Below, piece by piece: positions 50,101-59,137 of a DNA stretch of 64,000 nt; position 1 is the stretch's first letter, and the number at the start of each line of letters is the position of its first letter. The stretch spans positions 60,609-124,608 of the forward strand of contig DATDPT010000069.1 in the NCBI GenBank assembly GCA_035292605.1, in the 5' to 3' direction. Origin of the DNA: JALYNX01 sp035292605. GTDB taxonomy: Bacteria > Actinomycetota > Acidimicrobiia > Spongiisociales > ZC4RG35. The notes beneath the pieces were generated by a model. It worked only from the letters and a program-made list of their open reading frames with translations, was not told the origin of the DNA and did no database searches. Both the position numbers and the translations under genes were made by a program.

Positions 50101-52462
50101 GCTGCCATCGGTCCGAAGGGCCGCTAGCCGAGCATGGTCTGAGTTGGTTGGGCTATCACCCCTGACCGTCTCACCGGATCTCAGGCTGGTCACTTCCCGG
50201 GGCTCTGCTCTCGGGATACTTGAACCTTCTGATTCCAAAACCCCGGGGTTGTTCGTGCACGATGTGCCTCCTGGTCTCGTGGCTCAGGTGCTGGAAGCGG
50301 GCAGTTTCCCGCTCCTCGTCGCTGATCCAGCGGATGGAGAACGGATCGCCGATGCACTCGCCGGGAACGAAGGCATCCGGGTTCAACGCACCTCGACGGT
50401 CGAGGCGAAGATCGTTCTCGACGGCCGAGAATTGACCCCTTCGGCCGAGAACGGCGAAGCACTCCTGGACGTATTCGGCTTCTGGCTGGTTCGTACCGTG
50501 CTAGCCATCGTCGATCTTCGCTCGACCCGATTCGTTCGAGTCACGAACAAGGTTCTGCACGACGCCGAGGCGACGCTGCGCCGCATGAGGTTGGCCATAG
50601 GCTCAGCAATTGACCTCACCGTTGATGACCGAACTCTCCCGGCTGCCGGGCGACTTGCCGAATGCGTACACATTGACGACCCGGACAATCCACTCCTTGT
50701 TCTCAACGGAACCGAGGTCGTGGTGCCCTCCTGGCGCGCTCTCGAGATGCTCGCCGATGACCTCGCAGAACTCATTGGCCAAGCGCAAGCGGCTTCCGAG
50801 ATCCGTGCCGCAGCCCTCGCATTCGAGCGCTCGGTCGGCGACTGGCGCGAACCGTCTGACGCAGAGATCGCCAAAGTCCTGCGATGCAGTGTCGAAGCCG
50901 TGACGGATGTCCTCCACAATCTGCGGACCTCTACTGACCATCTCCGATTGCTCTTGGCCCCCTTTGTCGGCGTACTGGCCGGCATCGAGGTAGCTCGCCG
51001 GATCGACAGCGAGACAGTCGGAGATCTCAATGAACTTCATGTGCTGCTCGCGGACCTGATCGGTGACGACCAGGCGGCTGTCCTCTTTGAAAGCGCAGCA
51101 CGCGCTGAGTCGGTGGATGGGATCAGGCGAGTCTTGGAGACGGAGCTTGGTCAACTCAACACCATGCTGTCAGAGCTCGGTCGCCCGCCGCTCTACTTCG
51201 CGGAGCTTCACCGAACAGCTCTGGACAGTTACCTCAACGAACACCGAGTGGGCGTGCTGAGTGCGCTCCGCAAACGCTTCCTGAAGCGGTTCGACGCCCT
51301 CTCGAGTCTCGTGGACTACGTGACGGCGAGGGACTTTCGAGACATCGCGCCCGATCCCAATTGGTTGCACGACTATGAGGTCCCCACCAATGCGATGATG
51401 CGGGAGCTGTTGGACGGGTGGCTCGCCACCAAGGGCGAACCTCCGCCACCGACGGCCAAGACGCTGAAATCGATTGACGACGTCCGAGAGGCGAACCGGT
51501 CTCTGCTGGACCGTTGTCTGCCGCAGATCGCTCATCTCATCAGGGCCTGGTCCACTAAACGGGCATTAGACGCAGGCGACGTCTGGTCCGAGATTCAACC
51601 GGTGCGCGACACACTTGAGACGTCTGGATGTCTCGACTTCGTGGACCTCGAAGAACAACAGCTCATCGAGTGGCTGGACACGCTCGATCTCTGGCCTACC
51701 GGTATGGGCATGACACTCGACCCATCCGAACTCGGACTCTCGGTCGCTGATCTCGACGCTGCGAGCTCGTCGAGGTCGACAGCGGACGACAAGCGACGAC
51801 GACGACGTACTGAGCTGAAATTCGGAGAACAGACCTTTGACACTGCCAATACCGAGGGTCTACGAGAGTTAATCGACGCCGTCGCTGCGTCTGTCGACGA
51901 CGACTTCCCGCAAACGCGATCGACGCCCACGAGACTCATAGCCGTCAGCCCACCCGAACGCCGCTCGCGCGGACCGAGAACCGGCTCTGGTACCACACCG
52001 AGGTCATACGGTGGACCGAAGCCAACCCAAGAACAGACCTCGGCCATCGGTCTCGCTGGGGAGGTTCTCGCATACAAGTGGCTGCAGGCGGCGTACAAGG
52101 AAACCACACCAGACTCGTGGGTGTCTGCCAACCGCACGTTCCTGCTCGGGGGTCATGCTGGCGATGACAGCCTCGGCTACGACTTCCGAATTGCTCGCAA
52201 GAACGAGACTCTCTACTTCGAGGTCAAGGCCACCACCACGGACGAGTACGAGTTCGATATCGGTGAGTCCGAACTCCGAGCAGCACGTGCAGCCAGGAAA
52301 GGTAGGTATCGGATCATCTTCATCAGGTCGACCTTCGTCCCAGAAGAGCGACGGCTCCTAGTCCTCCCGAATCCGCTCGAGCCGGATGTCATGACCTCGT
52401 TCGCCCAGATCAACCAGGGGATGCGACTCCGGTTCGATCCCGCCTTGGGCCGAGGTGGGTGA
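47126..52462 (+). CDS. Giant GHKL-ATPase (sacsin-like) protein with C-terminal DUF3883
   Basis: A 1,778-residue protein. Residues about 40-250 resemble an HSP90/GHKL ATPase: FLVELIQNAYDA (N-box, with E51/N55/D58), VANTGNSF and GIGNKGVGFRSVLQ (Gly-rich lid). A very long helical middle follows, lacking recognisable motifs, then a C-terminal DUF3883 domain (TSAIGLAGEVLAYKWLQAAY; GYDFRIARKNETLYFEVKAT), whose D...E-V-K looks like a PD-(D/E)XK fold. Proteins of this architecture are repeatedly seen in bacterial defence islands. The ATG at 47126 is chosen; the frame is open 84 bases further up. It stands alone. Confidence 0.75.
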   Translation: MAMKPRDLVANESPNRIRDHFNRKARYNPTKSLTALTSQLTQEYEDRFLVELIQNAYDAHPPGTSDGRVHVRLDESADNQPVLYVANTGNSFRERDFDALTNVAQSSKPPGEGIGNKGVGFRSVLQVCDSPEIYSCNPDHLSGPDFDGFCFGFATDLQIHDMVEDESQYEIIKRDFSRYLLPVIASPTDLHLRMLRAIGMVTVVRLPLTTERAVELARTQVHRLLEPTPPVALFLDRLRSISVELVDSDGHQEMAQVDRLVEEVRGAEGGPILRWVETVGTRFLTASRVLTGSDVRSVVREAIGLGELDRSWAAWDSDVEVSLAVPTGLDSHDAGWPSTYTYLPMRVPAPVYAHLHAPFHTKMARLDLNEDSVFNAFLIETAAELAVDTIQRLITGDDLDLDLQTRRAAVVDLLCWNSDHITHLEGALKKAELDLESSPLVPARGPNGGGWAGLDSVRVWNSDGLNVLTAQAIEAHTHLLDQSIGLDRVLRLKAVCEHTLSYDLDPEDHEVADWIEKVAKGLQSASVSKWNRFLSDVASVFESRQPNALQGRFILLDDKKKLRRSGPWDAVGANSSEPTVFIPPSPAAAKKSDAGEGSEFATVPKNLQRAIAFLHHDIKTRTRVGSSYKRTAVGELFKKGDLVEPFELMTVLSHLERLLAGKVSDTTHRQALSWVYAQEHASRSNIADLPRLGLRVPTADGWVPAKQAVFSPEWETPRASAVAALVEDSAGASESIQRFGEGAIRAPADWPFKLTDVDAFREFLARCGVRDGLFPVALHSRTTIRMNGNSFTPSAIANRFGLADYQYWAQHTNETWHPILAGPYTPYTGDQELWMVPGQEAFESFETNTKDRLAATILDSIADWPEEAWTYDFRRRSPQHRHKPDPQAWPSPARTFVEKADWFPMSDAGRRDDHYFVPLQEGWTFDETASETAPRFARLAPIDHRRRLTASKPAQERLEKAGLKTWNSPASAGPRLAELARLVASGEVAEAELPSVRRAASRAWSELVGLSPLTVSPDLRLVTSRGSALGILEPSDSKTPGLFVHDVPPGLVAQVLEAGSFPLLVADPADGERIADALAGNEGIRVQRTSTVEAKIVLDGRELTPSAENGEALLDVFGFWLVRTVLAIVDLRSTRFVRVTNKVLHDAEATLRRMRLAIGSAIDLTVDDRTLPAAGRLAECVHIDDPDNPLLVLNGTEVVVPSWRALEMLADDLAELIGQAQAASEIRAAALAFERSVGDWREPSDAEIAKVLRCSVEAVTDVLHNLRTSTDHLRLLLAPFVGVLAGIEVARRIDSETVGDLNELHVLLADLIGDDQAAVLFESAARAESVDGIRRVLETELGQLNTMLSELGRPPLYFAELHRTALDSYLNEHRVGVLSALRKRFLKRFDALSSLVDYVTARDFRDIAPDPNWLHDYEVPTNAMMRELLDGWLATKGEPPPPTAKTLKSIDDVREANRSLLDRCLPQIAHLIRAWSTKRALDAGDVWSEIQPVRDTLETSGCLDFVDLEEQQLIEWLDTLDLWPTGMGMTLDPSELGLSVADLDAASSSRSTADDKRRRRRTELKFGEQTFDTANTEGLRELIDAVAASVDDDFPQTRSTPTRLIAVSPPERRSRGPRTGSGTTPRSYGGPKPTQEQTSAIGLAGEVLAYKWLQAAYKETTPDSWVSANRTFLLGGHAGDDSLGYDFRIARKNETLYFEVKATTTDEYEFDIGESELRAARAARKGRYRIIFIRSTFVPEERRLLVLPNPLEPDVMTSFAQINQGMRLRFDPALGRGG

Positions 52463-53057
52463 ATCCCGTCTTACAGCCTTGCGGAGATACCGCGAGATCC
52501 AGCAGGGAGAGCAGCGACCGAACACCTGTTCGCCTAGCCTATGCGTTGTGTTGCGCGACCTCAGCTACCGCCTCGACATCGCCCGGCGATCACTCGCGAG
52601 CACTACCCGTCCAGACGGAAGTGTCGAACTCACCCGGGATGTCTACTCGAGATCCCACTTCGGGAGGTTGCAGCACTCTGCAACTCGGGTGATTGCTCAG
52701 CTCGTTTCTATACCGCTGCCGTCTTAGAAACGGGACGGTTCGCAAGTGGAGAGCCCATCATCAGGCCGCAAACCCGTCCACTGAATCTCTGCCAAACCGG
52801 TGTCATCCATGGACGGCGTTCAGGTTCGAATTCGGGACGGCAACGGTCGCCGGTCCCGTAGTCCTTGAGGCCGAAGACACCCCTCAGCCAGTCATCGCCC
52901 GAGAGCAAAGGGCCCCTGTCTCGGCGTCACTGCGGTCCCTTGTCGATGGGTCGAGGAGGAGGGAGCGGGGAACCATCCAGGGTCGTAAGGCCGGGCTCGA
53001 CGCTGACCTTTTCGGTCGGGGAGGTGCACCAGCAACGGTGGTGGTGAGGATTACAAC
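52463..53057. other. Intergenic stretch
   Basis: 595 bases between the GHKL protein and the glycosyltransferase fusion gene, which converge here. The small frames present look random; no RNA, terminator or repeat is evident. Confidence 0.4.
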
Positions 53058-55136
53058 TTAGGTACGCGGCCGAGATGTAACGAGGCCGCGGTCGTGGTAG
53101 TCAAGAATCGCTCGCTCGGCCGCTGAGCGGACTTCGTCTTCGGGTGCGTTTGATACGTCGATCATCAGGTCGATCGCCTCGGCCACAGGAATCGGTCCCT
53201 GTGTGAGTGCTTCAAAGAGAGCTGCCGTTGAGAGTGTGAGCTCCAAGATGTTGGTCCGGAACGACCTTGCGTCCCTCTCGATGAGCACGTACCACGGTCT
53301 GACACTCGTGAGATGAGGATGTCGAGAGAGACGAAGAAATCGGTGGGGGGCTGTGAGACCGAGAAGTCCAGCAGGAGCGAAATCCGCCGCGTCCGAGTCA
53401 GGTGTGGGTTCGGAGTAGAGGACCTCGGATCGGGTCCCAACGAGGAGAACCTGGTCTCGGATCAGACCGGCCTGCTCTCCGTCTGGACCGTTTGAATCCA
53501 GGCACGAAAGCACAAGTGCCTTGAACCGACCAAAATCGGACGGAAGCCCGGCATCATCGAGGACCCATTGCTCAAGAAAACGTGACCGGCTGGAGTCTCC
53601 AAGTTCACTGTACTGGGCGAATAACACTTCGAAAGGACGACTCAGAAAGTGGTACTTTTTTGTGAGGATGCTTCGACAGTATCGCTCAAGTGCCTCCTCA
53701 TCCATCGATAGCTCGATCAGCGAACGACCTTCGTGTTGCGTGAGTTGCTCACGCGCAACCTCGGGAATCTCACCATTCCTGCGCATCGTTAATCGATACT
53801 CCCTGTCGGAATAAAGGCGAACCAATGCTCTATTGAAGCCGTCGATGGCCATTCTTCGGGTCTCCTTCTCTTGATAGTCAACGTGCACAGCCCCTATCAG
53901 GCGGTCGATCCAGCGCTTGCCAGTGTCATCGCTTGGCAGTGAGTACACGCTCCGACTCTTCTCGGCGATGGCTCCGCCAATGTCCGGATCCAATGCTGCG
54001 ACGAGAGCTTCTGCGAGTTGATCGATCTCGCGCGGGTCGCTTACTAGAAGCACATTCTCTCTATCGATCAGAGGTTCGGTGGTTCGCTGGTATTCGGCGA
54101 CATCCTTGGTGAGGATCACGCATTTTCCGGCACTCATGGCTTCACGGGGGATCTGGGGTCGATGAATCGTGATGGGAAACCTGTTCTCGAGAAAGGCAAC
54201 AACCGAGGCGCGCGCCAGTATCTCCGGGACTCTCCAAGGTGGGAGGTAGGGAACAGCGATGAACCGTTCGGTGAGATTCCTGTTCTCAACGTCACGAAGC
54301 AACCCTTCAAACCACGGCCCGCTCTGGCCGGTCACGAACAAGAGGCAGAAGTCAAGGCCTTGGTTCTGAAGGCGCTCAGCGGCCGCAATGAGCTCAGTGG
54401 TGCCCTTGAACTCCCCAAGCTTTCCGTAGACGAGAACCACCGGAGACGAGGTGGCCGTTGGCCCGATATACCGATAGTCGGACGAGCCATCCAGGTCGGT
54501 CGCGAGGTCACGTAAGTCCAAAGGCATTGTCGCCTTGAACAGGGAGCGAGGCGCGAACAAGGGCCGCCCCACAATCATGCTTGCTGGGTCGGCTCCTAAC
54601 TCCAAGACGGTTTGGGCCGCCGTCGGACTAGTAAGTATGCGATCCGCCTGCGCCAGTGCGGCCCCGTAAACGGAGCGCCTCGCAATCGAAGTAGAAAGGC
54701 GGGTGATGTCGCTTCCGGCGTGCATCAGATAAAGGGGGACCCCGGTTGCGGTGGCCGCAACCTGGGCAGCGACCCCAAACGGTTCCAGGTAGATGCCGAT
54801 GACCGCTCGACAGTGCCCTTCATTGATGACTCGGACTGCCTCGCCCGAGAGTCGAGTGACCAAAGCGTTGGTCGTTGGGATCGAGTAGGAACCTGACGAT
54901 GACTCGAGATCATGGACCTTGACCCGACTCAGAGAGGGAAATTGATCAGACGCGTAAAGCCACTCGTTCGGCCGATGGAACTGGAGCTGACTTGCTGATG
55001 GAACACGACCCGTCCCCACGACGTGCACATCATTGCCGGCTTCTGCTAGGCGATGTGTGAGCCATAGAGCTTGGGCGCTTGTCCCGCCTATCAGGGGAGG
55101 GAACTTGCCGATGATGCATAGCGCAGTCGAGTCCAT
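53058..55136 (-). CDS. Glycosyltransferase (GT4-like) fused to a RiPP-partner/PqqD-like domain
   Basis: A 692-residue fusion. Residues 1 to about 420 are a GT-B glycosyltransferase: GKFPPLIGGTSAQALWLTHR at the start, PVVLVYGKLGEFKGTTELIA and IPREAMSAGKCVILTKDV in the donor-binding half. Residues about 430-540 are helical (FNRALVRLYSDREYRLTMRR; TQHEGRSLIELSMDEEALER), reminiscent of HvfC/DUF2063-type MNIO partner proteins. The last 80 residues (ILELTLSTAALFEALTQGPI, then PVAEAIDLMIDVSNAPEDEV) fit a PqqD-type winged-helix recognition domain. It follows the MNIO gene by 18 bases. It may bind the precursor and glycosylate it, which would be a new combination; the partner and recognition-domain calls are inference. 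Confidence 0.75.
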   Translation of the reverse strand: MDSTALCIIGKFPPLIGGTSAQALWLTHRLAEAGNDVHVVGTGRVPSASQLQFHRPNEWLYASDQFPSLSRVKVHDLESSSGSYSIPTTNALVTRLSGEAVRVINEGHCRAVIGIYLEPFGVAAQVAATATGVPLYLMHAGSDITRLSTSIARRSVYGAALAQADRILTSPTAAQTVLELGADPASMIVGRPLFAPRSLFKATMPLDLRDLATDLDGSSDYRYIGPTATSSPVVLVYGKLGEFKGTTELIAAAERLQNQGLDFCLLFVTGQSGPWFEGLLRDVENRNLTERFIAVPYLPPWRVPEILARASVVAFLENRFPITIHRPQIPREAMSAGKCVILTKDVAEYQRTTEPLIDRENVLLVSDPREIDQLAEALVAALDPDIGGAIAEKSRSVYSLPSDDTGKRWIDRLIGAVHVDYQEKETRRMAIDGFNRALVRLYSDREYRLTMRRNGEIPEVAREQLTQHEGRSLIELSMDEEALERYCRSILTKKYHFLSRPFEVLFAQYSELGDSSRSRFLEQWVLDDAGLPSDFGRFKALVLSCLDSNGPDGEQAGLIRDQVLLVGTRSEVLYSEPTPDSDAADFAPAGLLGLTAPHRFLRLSRHPHLTSVRPWYVLIERDARSFRTNILELTLSTAALFEALTQGPIPVAEAIDLMIDVSNAPEDEVRSAAERAILDYHDRGLVTSRPRT

Positions 55137-55154
55137 GCTCAGGTGCCAGTTGCC

Positions 55155-55988
55155 CTAACTGGGGAGGTCTCTTGAGATCGACTTGAGGCGGCCGACTTCG
55201 ACAACTAGATCGGCGAGCATCTCAAACTTGGCGTCACGTTCCAGGATGATGATGCTCGGCCGCTGGACATTCAAGGCGTCCTCGTAAACGGAGAAGATCT
55301 CCTCCTGAATCGGAGCATCATGTGAATCAATAAGGAAACTGTCATGCCCGACCGAATAGCCGGCCACGTGGAATTGAGTCCATGGGACGCCTGCAATGTC
55401 GCCGAAGAGGTCATCCAAGTCACCAGCTATTCCGTTTGTCGCATTCAGCCACACGTTCGTTACGTCGACCAGGAGAGTTGCTCCAGTCCGTCGATGAAGC
55501 TCAGCGAGGAATTCCCCCCAACCGTACGTTGCCCCTGGGAGGCGTACCATTTCAGTGATCGTCTCGAGAACCAGAGGCAATCCGAGTTCCTCCCTCGCGA
55601 TGTCAGCATTGTTGGCGATGACATCCAGGCCGCCTTGAGTGCGCCAAACGGGTGAGAGGTGCCAGATATCGAATCCTCCGGCGCGAGAGATTGCCACATG
55701 TTCGCTGAAGTACGGCGGCTCGATAAGGTCTAGTAACCGCTTGAGATCGCCAAACATAGGCATCTCGCGAGGGTCTGATGACCCCAGAGACATACTGACC
55801 CCATGTGGTATTAGTTCGAAGGACTCTCGAAGGGCTTCCAGTTCTCCGATGCGATCATTGGTTAATGGAAGGAATTGTTCGACAAGGATCTCCAGGACGT
55901 CAAGCTCGCTTGACAGCTCATGAAACTGGTCCGCCAAGGGCCGACGGTATCCGACTCCGAACTTCGTTTCGACAATGGACACGCTCAC
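55155..55988 (-). CDS. DUF692/MNIO-family multinuclear iron peptide-modifying enzyme
   Basis: A 277-residue TIM-barrel enzyme of the DUF692 family (MbnB, TglH and relatives), which oxidatively modifies cysteines in peptides. Family metal-ligand positions are visible: H62 (IPHGVSMSLGSSDP), H97 (SEHVAIS), E142 (LVLETITEM), D175 and N178 (LLVDVTNVWLN), H207 (QFHVAGYS), D221 and H223 (LIDSHDAP), and E250 (IIILERD). The GTG at 55986-55988 overlaps the asparagine-synthetase stop as GTGA, and the length then equals the family norm; the upstream ATG at 56060 adds non-conserved residues. Central enzyme of the cluster. Confidence 0.85.
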   Translation of the reverse strand: MSVSIVETKFGVGYRRPLADQFHELSSELDVLEILVEQFLPLTNDRIGELEALRESFELIPHGVSMSLGSSDPREMPMFGDLKRLLDLIEPPYFSEHVAISRAGGFDIWHLSPVWRTQGGLDVIANNADIAREELGLPLVLETITEMVRLPGATYGWGEFLAELHRRTGATLLVDVTNVWLNATNGIAGDLDDLFGDIAGVPWTQFHVAGYSVGHDSFLIDSHDAPIQEEIFSVYEDALNVQRPSIIILERDAKFEMLADLVVEVGRLKSISRDLPS

Positions 55989-57628
55989 TTGGCCAGCTCC
56001 AGCCAGAACTCGGCGTACCACGTCTTCAGCACGGGGGGAAAGGGAATACGAGAGAACCACTCAGGCATGGCAGAGGCAATCTCAGACGCGGCGGCCTCAG
56101 TCGGCGGCTGTCGGAATCCCGCGTCGAACGCATTCGGAAGGCCAGATTTGGGCCGCGTCATGAATCTCTCCGGGAACTCATGCATAGATCTCAGCAATTG
56201 CCTCAGTAGGGGTTTCTGCTCCCAGGATTGAGTGTGAAGTCCGCGTTCAACCAAGCTGTCAGCGAAGGCGACGTTCTCCGTCGCCAGATACGGCACACGG
56301 ACCTCGAATCCGTGAGCCATTGACGCGTGGTCAAAGGGCAAGAGATGGGCATCGATAAGTTGGTGAGTCCTGTCAGTATTGGCGAACATCGAGTGTTGAT
56401 ACTGAGCACCGGCCCCGACGTTCTCAATGGCAGTTAGAACGGTATTGATGAGATCAGTGCTGTGTTCGACTTGGGAGTGTCTTCGAACGATCCGTTCGAT
56501 CCGCGGGCTCGGGTCTGCGTGCCACGGATAGCCCAAGTAGAGTTCGTCTGCGCCTTCTCCGCAGATCACCACCTTCGATTCTGGGAATTCCTTGCGAAGG
56601 CGAGCGAACATCCAGTACATCGTATAGGCGGAACTACCCCCCATCGAGAGAGCTGCTTTGCCGGGGCTCTCGAACAGGCCATCAAGTTCGGGTTGAACAG
56701 TCAGCAGCCGAATGCCGGCTTCGCGAGCTACATAGCGCGACCATTCCGCGTCCGGCGACCCAGGTGGGCCGACATAGACCCCCACCATTCTGTCTTTGAA
56801 CCCCAGTCGAGACGCGAGTAGTGCAAGTAGTGATGAGTCAATCCCACCGGAAAGGAGTAGAAGAACTTCGGCTCCGGTGCCGTGAGTGATGGTGTCGGTG
56901 ACAGCTCTATCCAGAATGGAGAGTTGCTCTGCAACGATCGCTTCATCCGATCCGAGCGATCGAGTCCCGATTCGGCCGAGTTGTTCCCACGTCTCCGAGA
57001 TCGATCTAGGTCCATCCACCTCGATCTGGACAACGCTCGACGGTGGCACCTGTTCGATCCCTTCGATGACGCTGTTGCGGTAGTCCGAGAAGCCAAGGAC
57101 GAAACGATTGACGAAGAAATCTCGGTTGAGGGCGATCCCATCCTCGGCCTGGACGCCGGCGACATGTGATGAGAGTGTTACCGCCATGCCGTCCTGAGCA
57201 CGGTAAAGGAACAAAGGCTTGATCCCCTCCCTGTCTCGAGCTGCGACCACTCGCTTGTTCCTTTTGTCAACGATGACGATCGCGAACATTCCGTTCAGAT
57301 CGTCGAAGAGGCGAATGCCGCGATATCGGTATGCCTCGCGGAGGAAGTCGTACTCGTTTCGAATTCCCCTTAATCCGTATGCGCTGGAGAGCGCCCGGTA
57401 GTTCCAGATCTCTCCGTTGAGTAGGGCGATGATCTCCTGGCCATCGTTCGATGATCCGATGCTGGCTTGCGGAGACTCGATAGCAAGGCGCACAAAGCCG
57501 GCGGCGTACCAAGCGTCGGCTTCCAACCAGTGCTCATCAGGGCCACGATCTTTGATTCGGAAGAGTCCTGTCTGGATACTTCCCCGCTCGAGTTCAGGAG
57601 CGTTGACGGTAACGACGATCCCACACAA
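55985..57628 (-). CDS. Asparagine-synthetase-like (AsnB-type) enzyme in the RiPP cluster
   Basis: A 547-residue glutamine-dependent amidotransferase. MCGIVVTVN at the N-terminus gives the catalytic Cys2; RIKDRGPDEHW, LNGEIWNYRAL and VAARDREGIKPLF follow the class II glutaminase. The synthetase half has LLLLSGGIDSSLLALL (ATP-binding SGGxDS) and GEGADELYLGYPWH. Besides asparagine synthesis, such enzymes amidate or cyclise peptides (lasso-type and others). It is first in the three-gene operon and divergent from the membrane pair. Confidence 0.85.
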   Translation of the reverse strand: MCGIVVTVNAPELERGSIQTGLFRIKDRGPDEHWLEADAWYAAGFVRLAIESPQASIGSSNDGQEIIALLNGEIWNYRALSSAYGLRGIRNEYDFLREAYRYRGIRLFDDLNGMFAIVIVDKRNKRVVAARDREGIKPLFLYRAQDGMAVTLSSHVAGVQAEDGIALNRDFFVNRFVLGFSDYRNSVIEGIEQVPPSSVVQIEVDGPRSISETWEQLGRIGTRSLGSDEAIVAEQLSILDRAVTDTITHGTGAEVLLLLSGGIDSSLLALLASRLGFKDRMVGVYVGPPGSPDAEWSRYVAREAGIRLLTVQPELDGLFESPGKAALSMGGSSAYTMYWMFARLRKEFPESKVVICGEGADELYLGYPWHADPSPRIERIVRRHSQVEHSTDLINTVLTAIENVGAGAQYQHSMFANTDRTHQLIDAHLLPFDHASMAHGFEVRVPYLATENVAFADSLVERGLHTQSWEQKPLLRQLLRSMHEFPERFMTRPKSGLPNAFDAGFRQPPTEAAASEIASAMPEWFSRIPFPPVLKTWYAEFWLELAK

Positions 57629-57722
57629 CAGAGAACGGCTCCTTCCCCAGCTCAGGCATGGCGGTCAGCGGCCAAGATGCTCTGCATATTGTGTGTGTCG
57701 ATTATCAGTTCTGGAGCGCACA

Positions 57723-58244
57723 ATGATCACTAGGAAGGGCATACTAGATGGGGCCGCGTGGAGCGACCTGCCGTTGACGCTCGCCGTCGTACTGTTGAGT
57801 CTCCGCGGTTACTCCACATTAACGAGCAAGTCAGTCCTTGGCAGTAGCGAGTACGGCATGTTCGCGAGAGGCCATCGTGAAATCGTACGAGGGTTTCCCA
57901 TGGTCGAACTCCTTCAATCAGATGGGAGCACGACGGAGCTTCTTCACCCTAGATCTCTACTACCGATCGAAGCGGGTCATGCTCTGAACTGCTTTGCGGC
58001 AGTCTTTTTCGGCCACGACAGCGCAGCAAAGGCCCGTCTCGCAGACGTCGTCGTATCGCGACTCAACAAGGGGCACTGGCCGGCTCGCGGAGAACGGTGG
58101 CCTTCGCCGTCGCGTATCCCCGGGGTGCACTACATCGGGATGCGGGTCATCTCAGCAACGATCGATCTCAGGCCGCTTGCTCTGGGCTCGAGTGAGGTAG
58201 TGACGCCGAGCACGGTGGTTTTCGACTGGAGGTCAGATGGGTAG
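57723..58244 (+). CDS. Small membrane-anchored partner of the HTTM-like protein
   Basis: A 173-residue protein with one N-terminal hydrophobic stretch (LPLTLAVVLLSLRGYS) and a soluble β-rich domain (GFPMVELLQSDGSTTELLHP). No named family. It overlaps the HTTM-like gene's start by 8 bases, so the two are translated together. The 94-base gap to the asparagine-synthetase gene must hold promoters for both directions. Confidence 0.6.
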   Translation: MITRKGILDGAAWSDLPLTLAVVLLSLRGYSTLTSKSVLGSSEYGMFARGHREIVRGFPMVELLQSDGSTTELLHPRSLLPIEAGHALNCFAAVFFGHDSAAKARLADVVVSRLNKGHWPARGERWPSPSRIPGVHYIGMRVISATIDLRPLALGSSEVVTPSTVVFDWRSDG

Positions 58245-59088
58245 GTCACTCGACGAGAACCGGCCGATCGAAGACCGATTGTTACTCACAAAGTTAACGT
58301 GTGGTGCCGCTCTCATCAGGGTCGTCTGGGATTCGCCGAATCCTAAGTTTGTCAGCGACGTTGCTGAAGCGGTTGGTGAGTCTCGTGACTCTCCCACTCG
58401 GCTGACCACGGCATGGCAGCTGTATGCAATGCGAGCCGCGATCGCTCCGTGCGTTGTCTATTGGTGCGCGGGGAAGGGCAAGTGGGCGGCCGTGTCGGGC
58501 CTCATGTCAGTTGCAGTCTCCGCTCGCACGATGGCTCTCGTTAGAGGCTCGATCCCGGGGAGGTTGAGCACACGGCGACACCTGCATGAAGTCTCTTCGG
58601 TCATCGCGGTGTCGGACTTCTTGATTGCTGTCGGGCCATCGCAGGAGGCATCAGCACTCGCTCAACGAACTCGAGGTCGGGCGCTTTCGGGAGCTCAATT
58701 GATGGTGGCCGCCGTATACACACAAGCAGGTATCGCCAAACTGAAAAATGGCTGGTCGGGTTGGATCTCTCAAGGATCTTCACCGCGAAACGCTCTTGCG
58801 ATGTCGGGCACAGCGTTCGGTCGATTGCTAAGCAAAGAAGACCTGAGTGCTGCCATTGCTCGACCTGTCGTTCTGCTGGAACTTCTGTCACTACCACTGG
58901 TTCTCGTGGGGGACACCGGTCGGCGGATTGTCGGCTTGTCTAATGTGAGTATTCACATTGGTAGCAACTACGCGATGCGCATCTCCTACTGGCACCTCGC
59001 GTGGCTAACGTCGGTCCTCTTGCTTCTCCCAGATTGCCTCGTGAAGAGACTGGCTTCCGCGTTGAGTTGGATCGGAGGGAGACACTGA
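58237..59088 (+). CDS. HTTM-like membrane protein
   Basis: A 283-residue protein with about five or six membrane helices. QLMVAAVYTQAGIAKLKNGW followed by SGWISQGSSPRNALA resembles the conserved (Q)xxxxYxxAGxxKL...W...G motif of HTTM/DoxX-like domains related to vitamin-K-dependent carboxylase. RPVVLLELLSLPLVL and MRISYWHLAWLTSVLLLLP add helices. In RiPP clusters, membrane proteins of this type may modify or export the peptide; no role is proven. It converges with the precursor gene 49 bases away. Confidence 0.65.
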   Translation: MGRSLDENRPIEDRLLLTKLTCGAALIRVVWDSPNPKFVSDVAEAVGESRDSPTRLTTAWQLYAMRAAIAPCVVYWCAGKGKWAAVSGLMSVAVSARTMALVRGSIPGRLSTRRHLHEVSSVIAVSDFLIAVGPSQEASALAQRTRGRALSGAQLMVAAVYTQAGIAKLKNGWSGWISQGSSPRNALAMSGTAFGRLLSKEDLSAAIARPVVLLELLSLPLVLVGDTGRRIVGLSNVSIHIGSNYAMRISYWHLAWLTSVLLLLPDCLVKRLASALSWIGGRH

Positions 59089-59137
59089 ATACGGCGCGCT
59101 CCCGGGTGCGACACCAGTCGGTCGCCAGGGTGATGAG

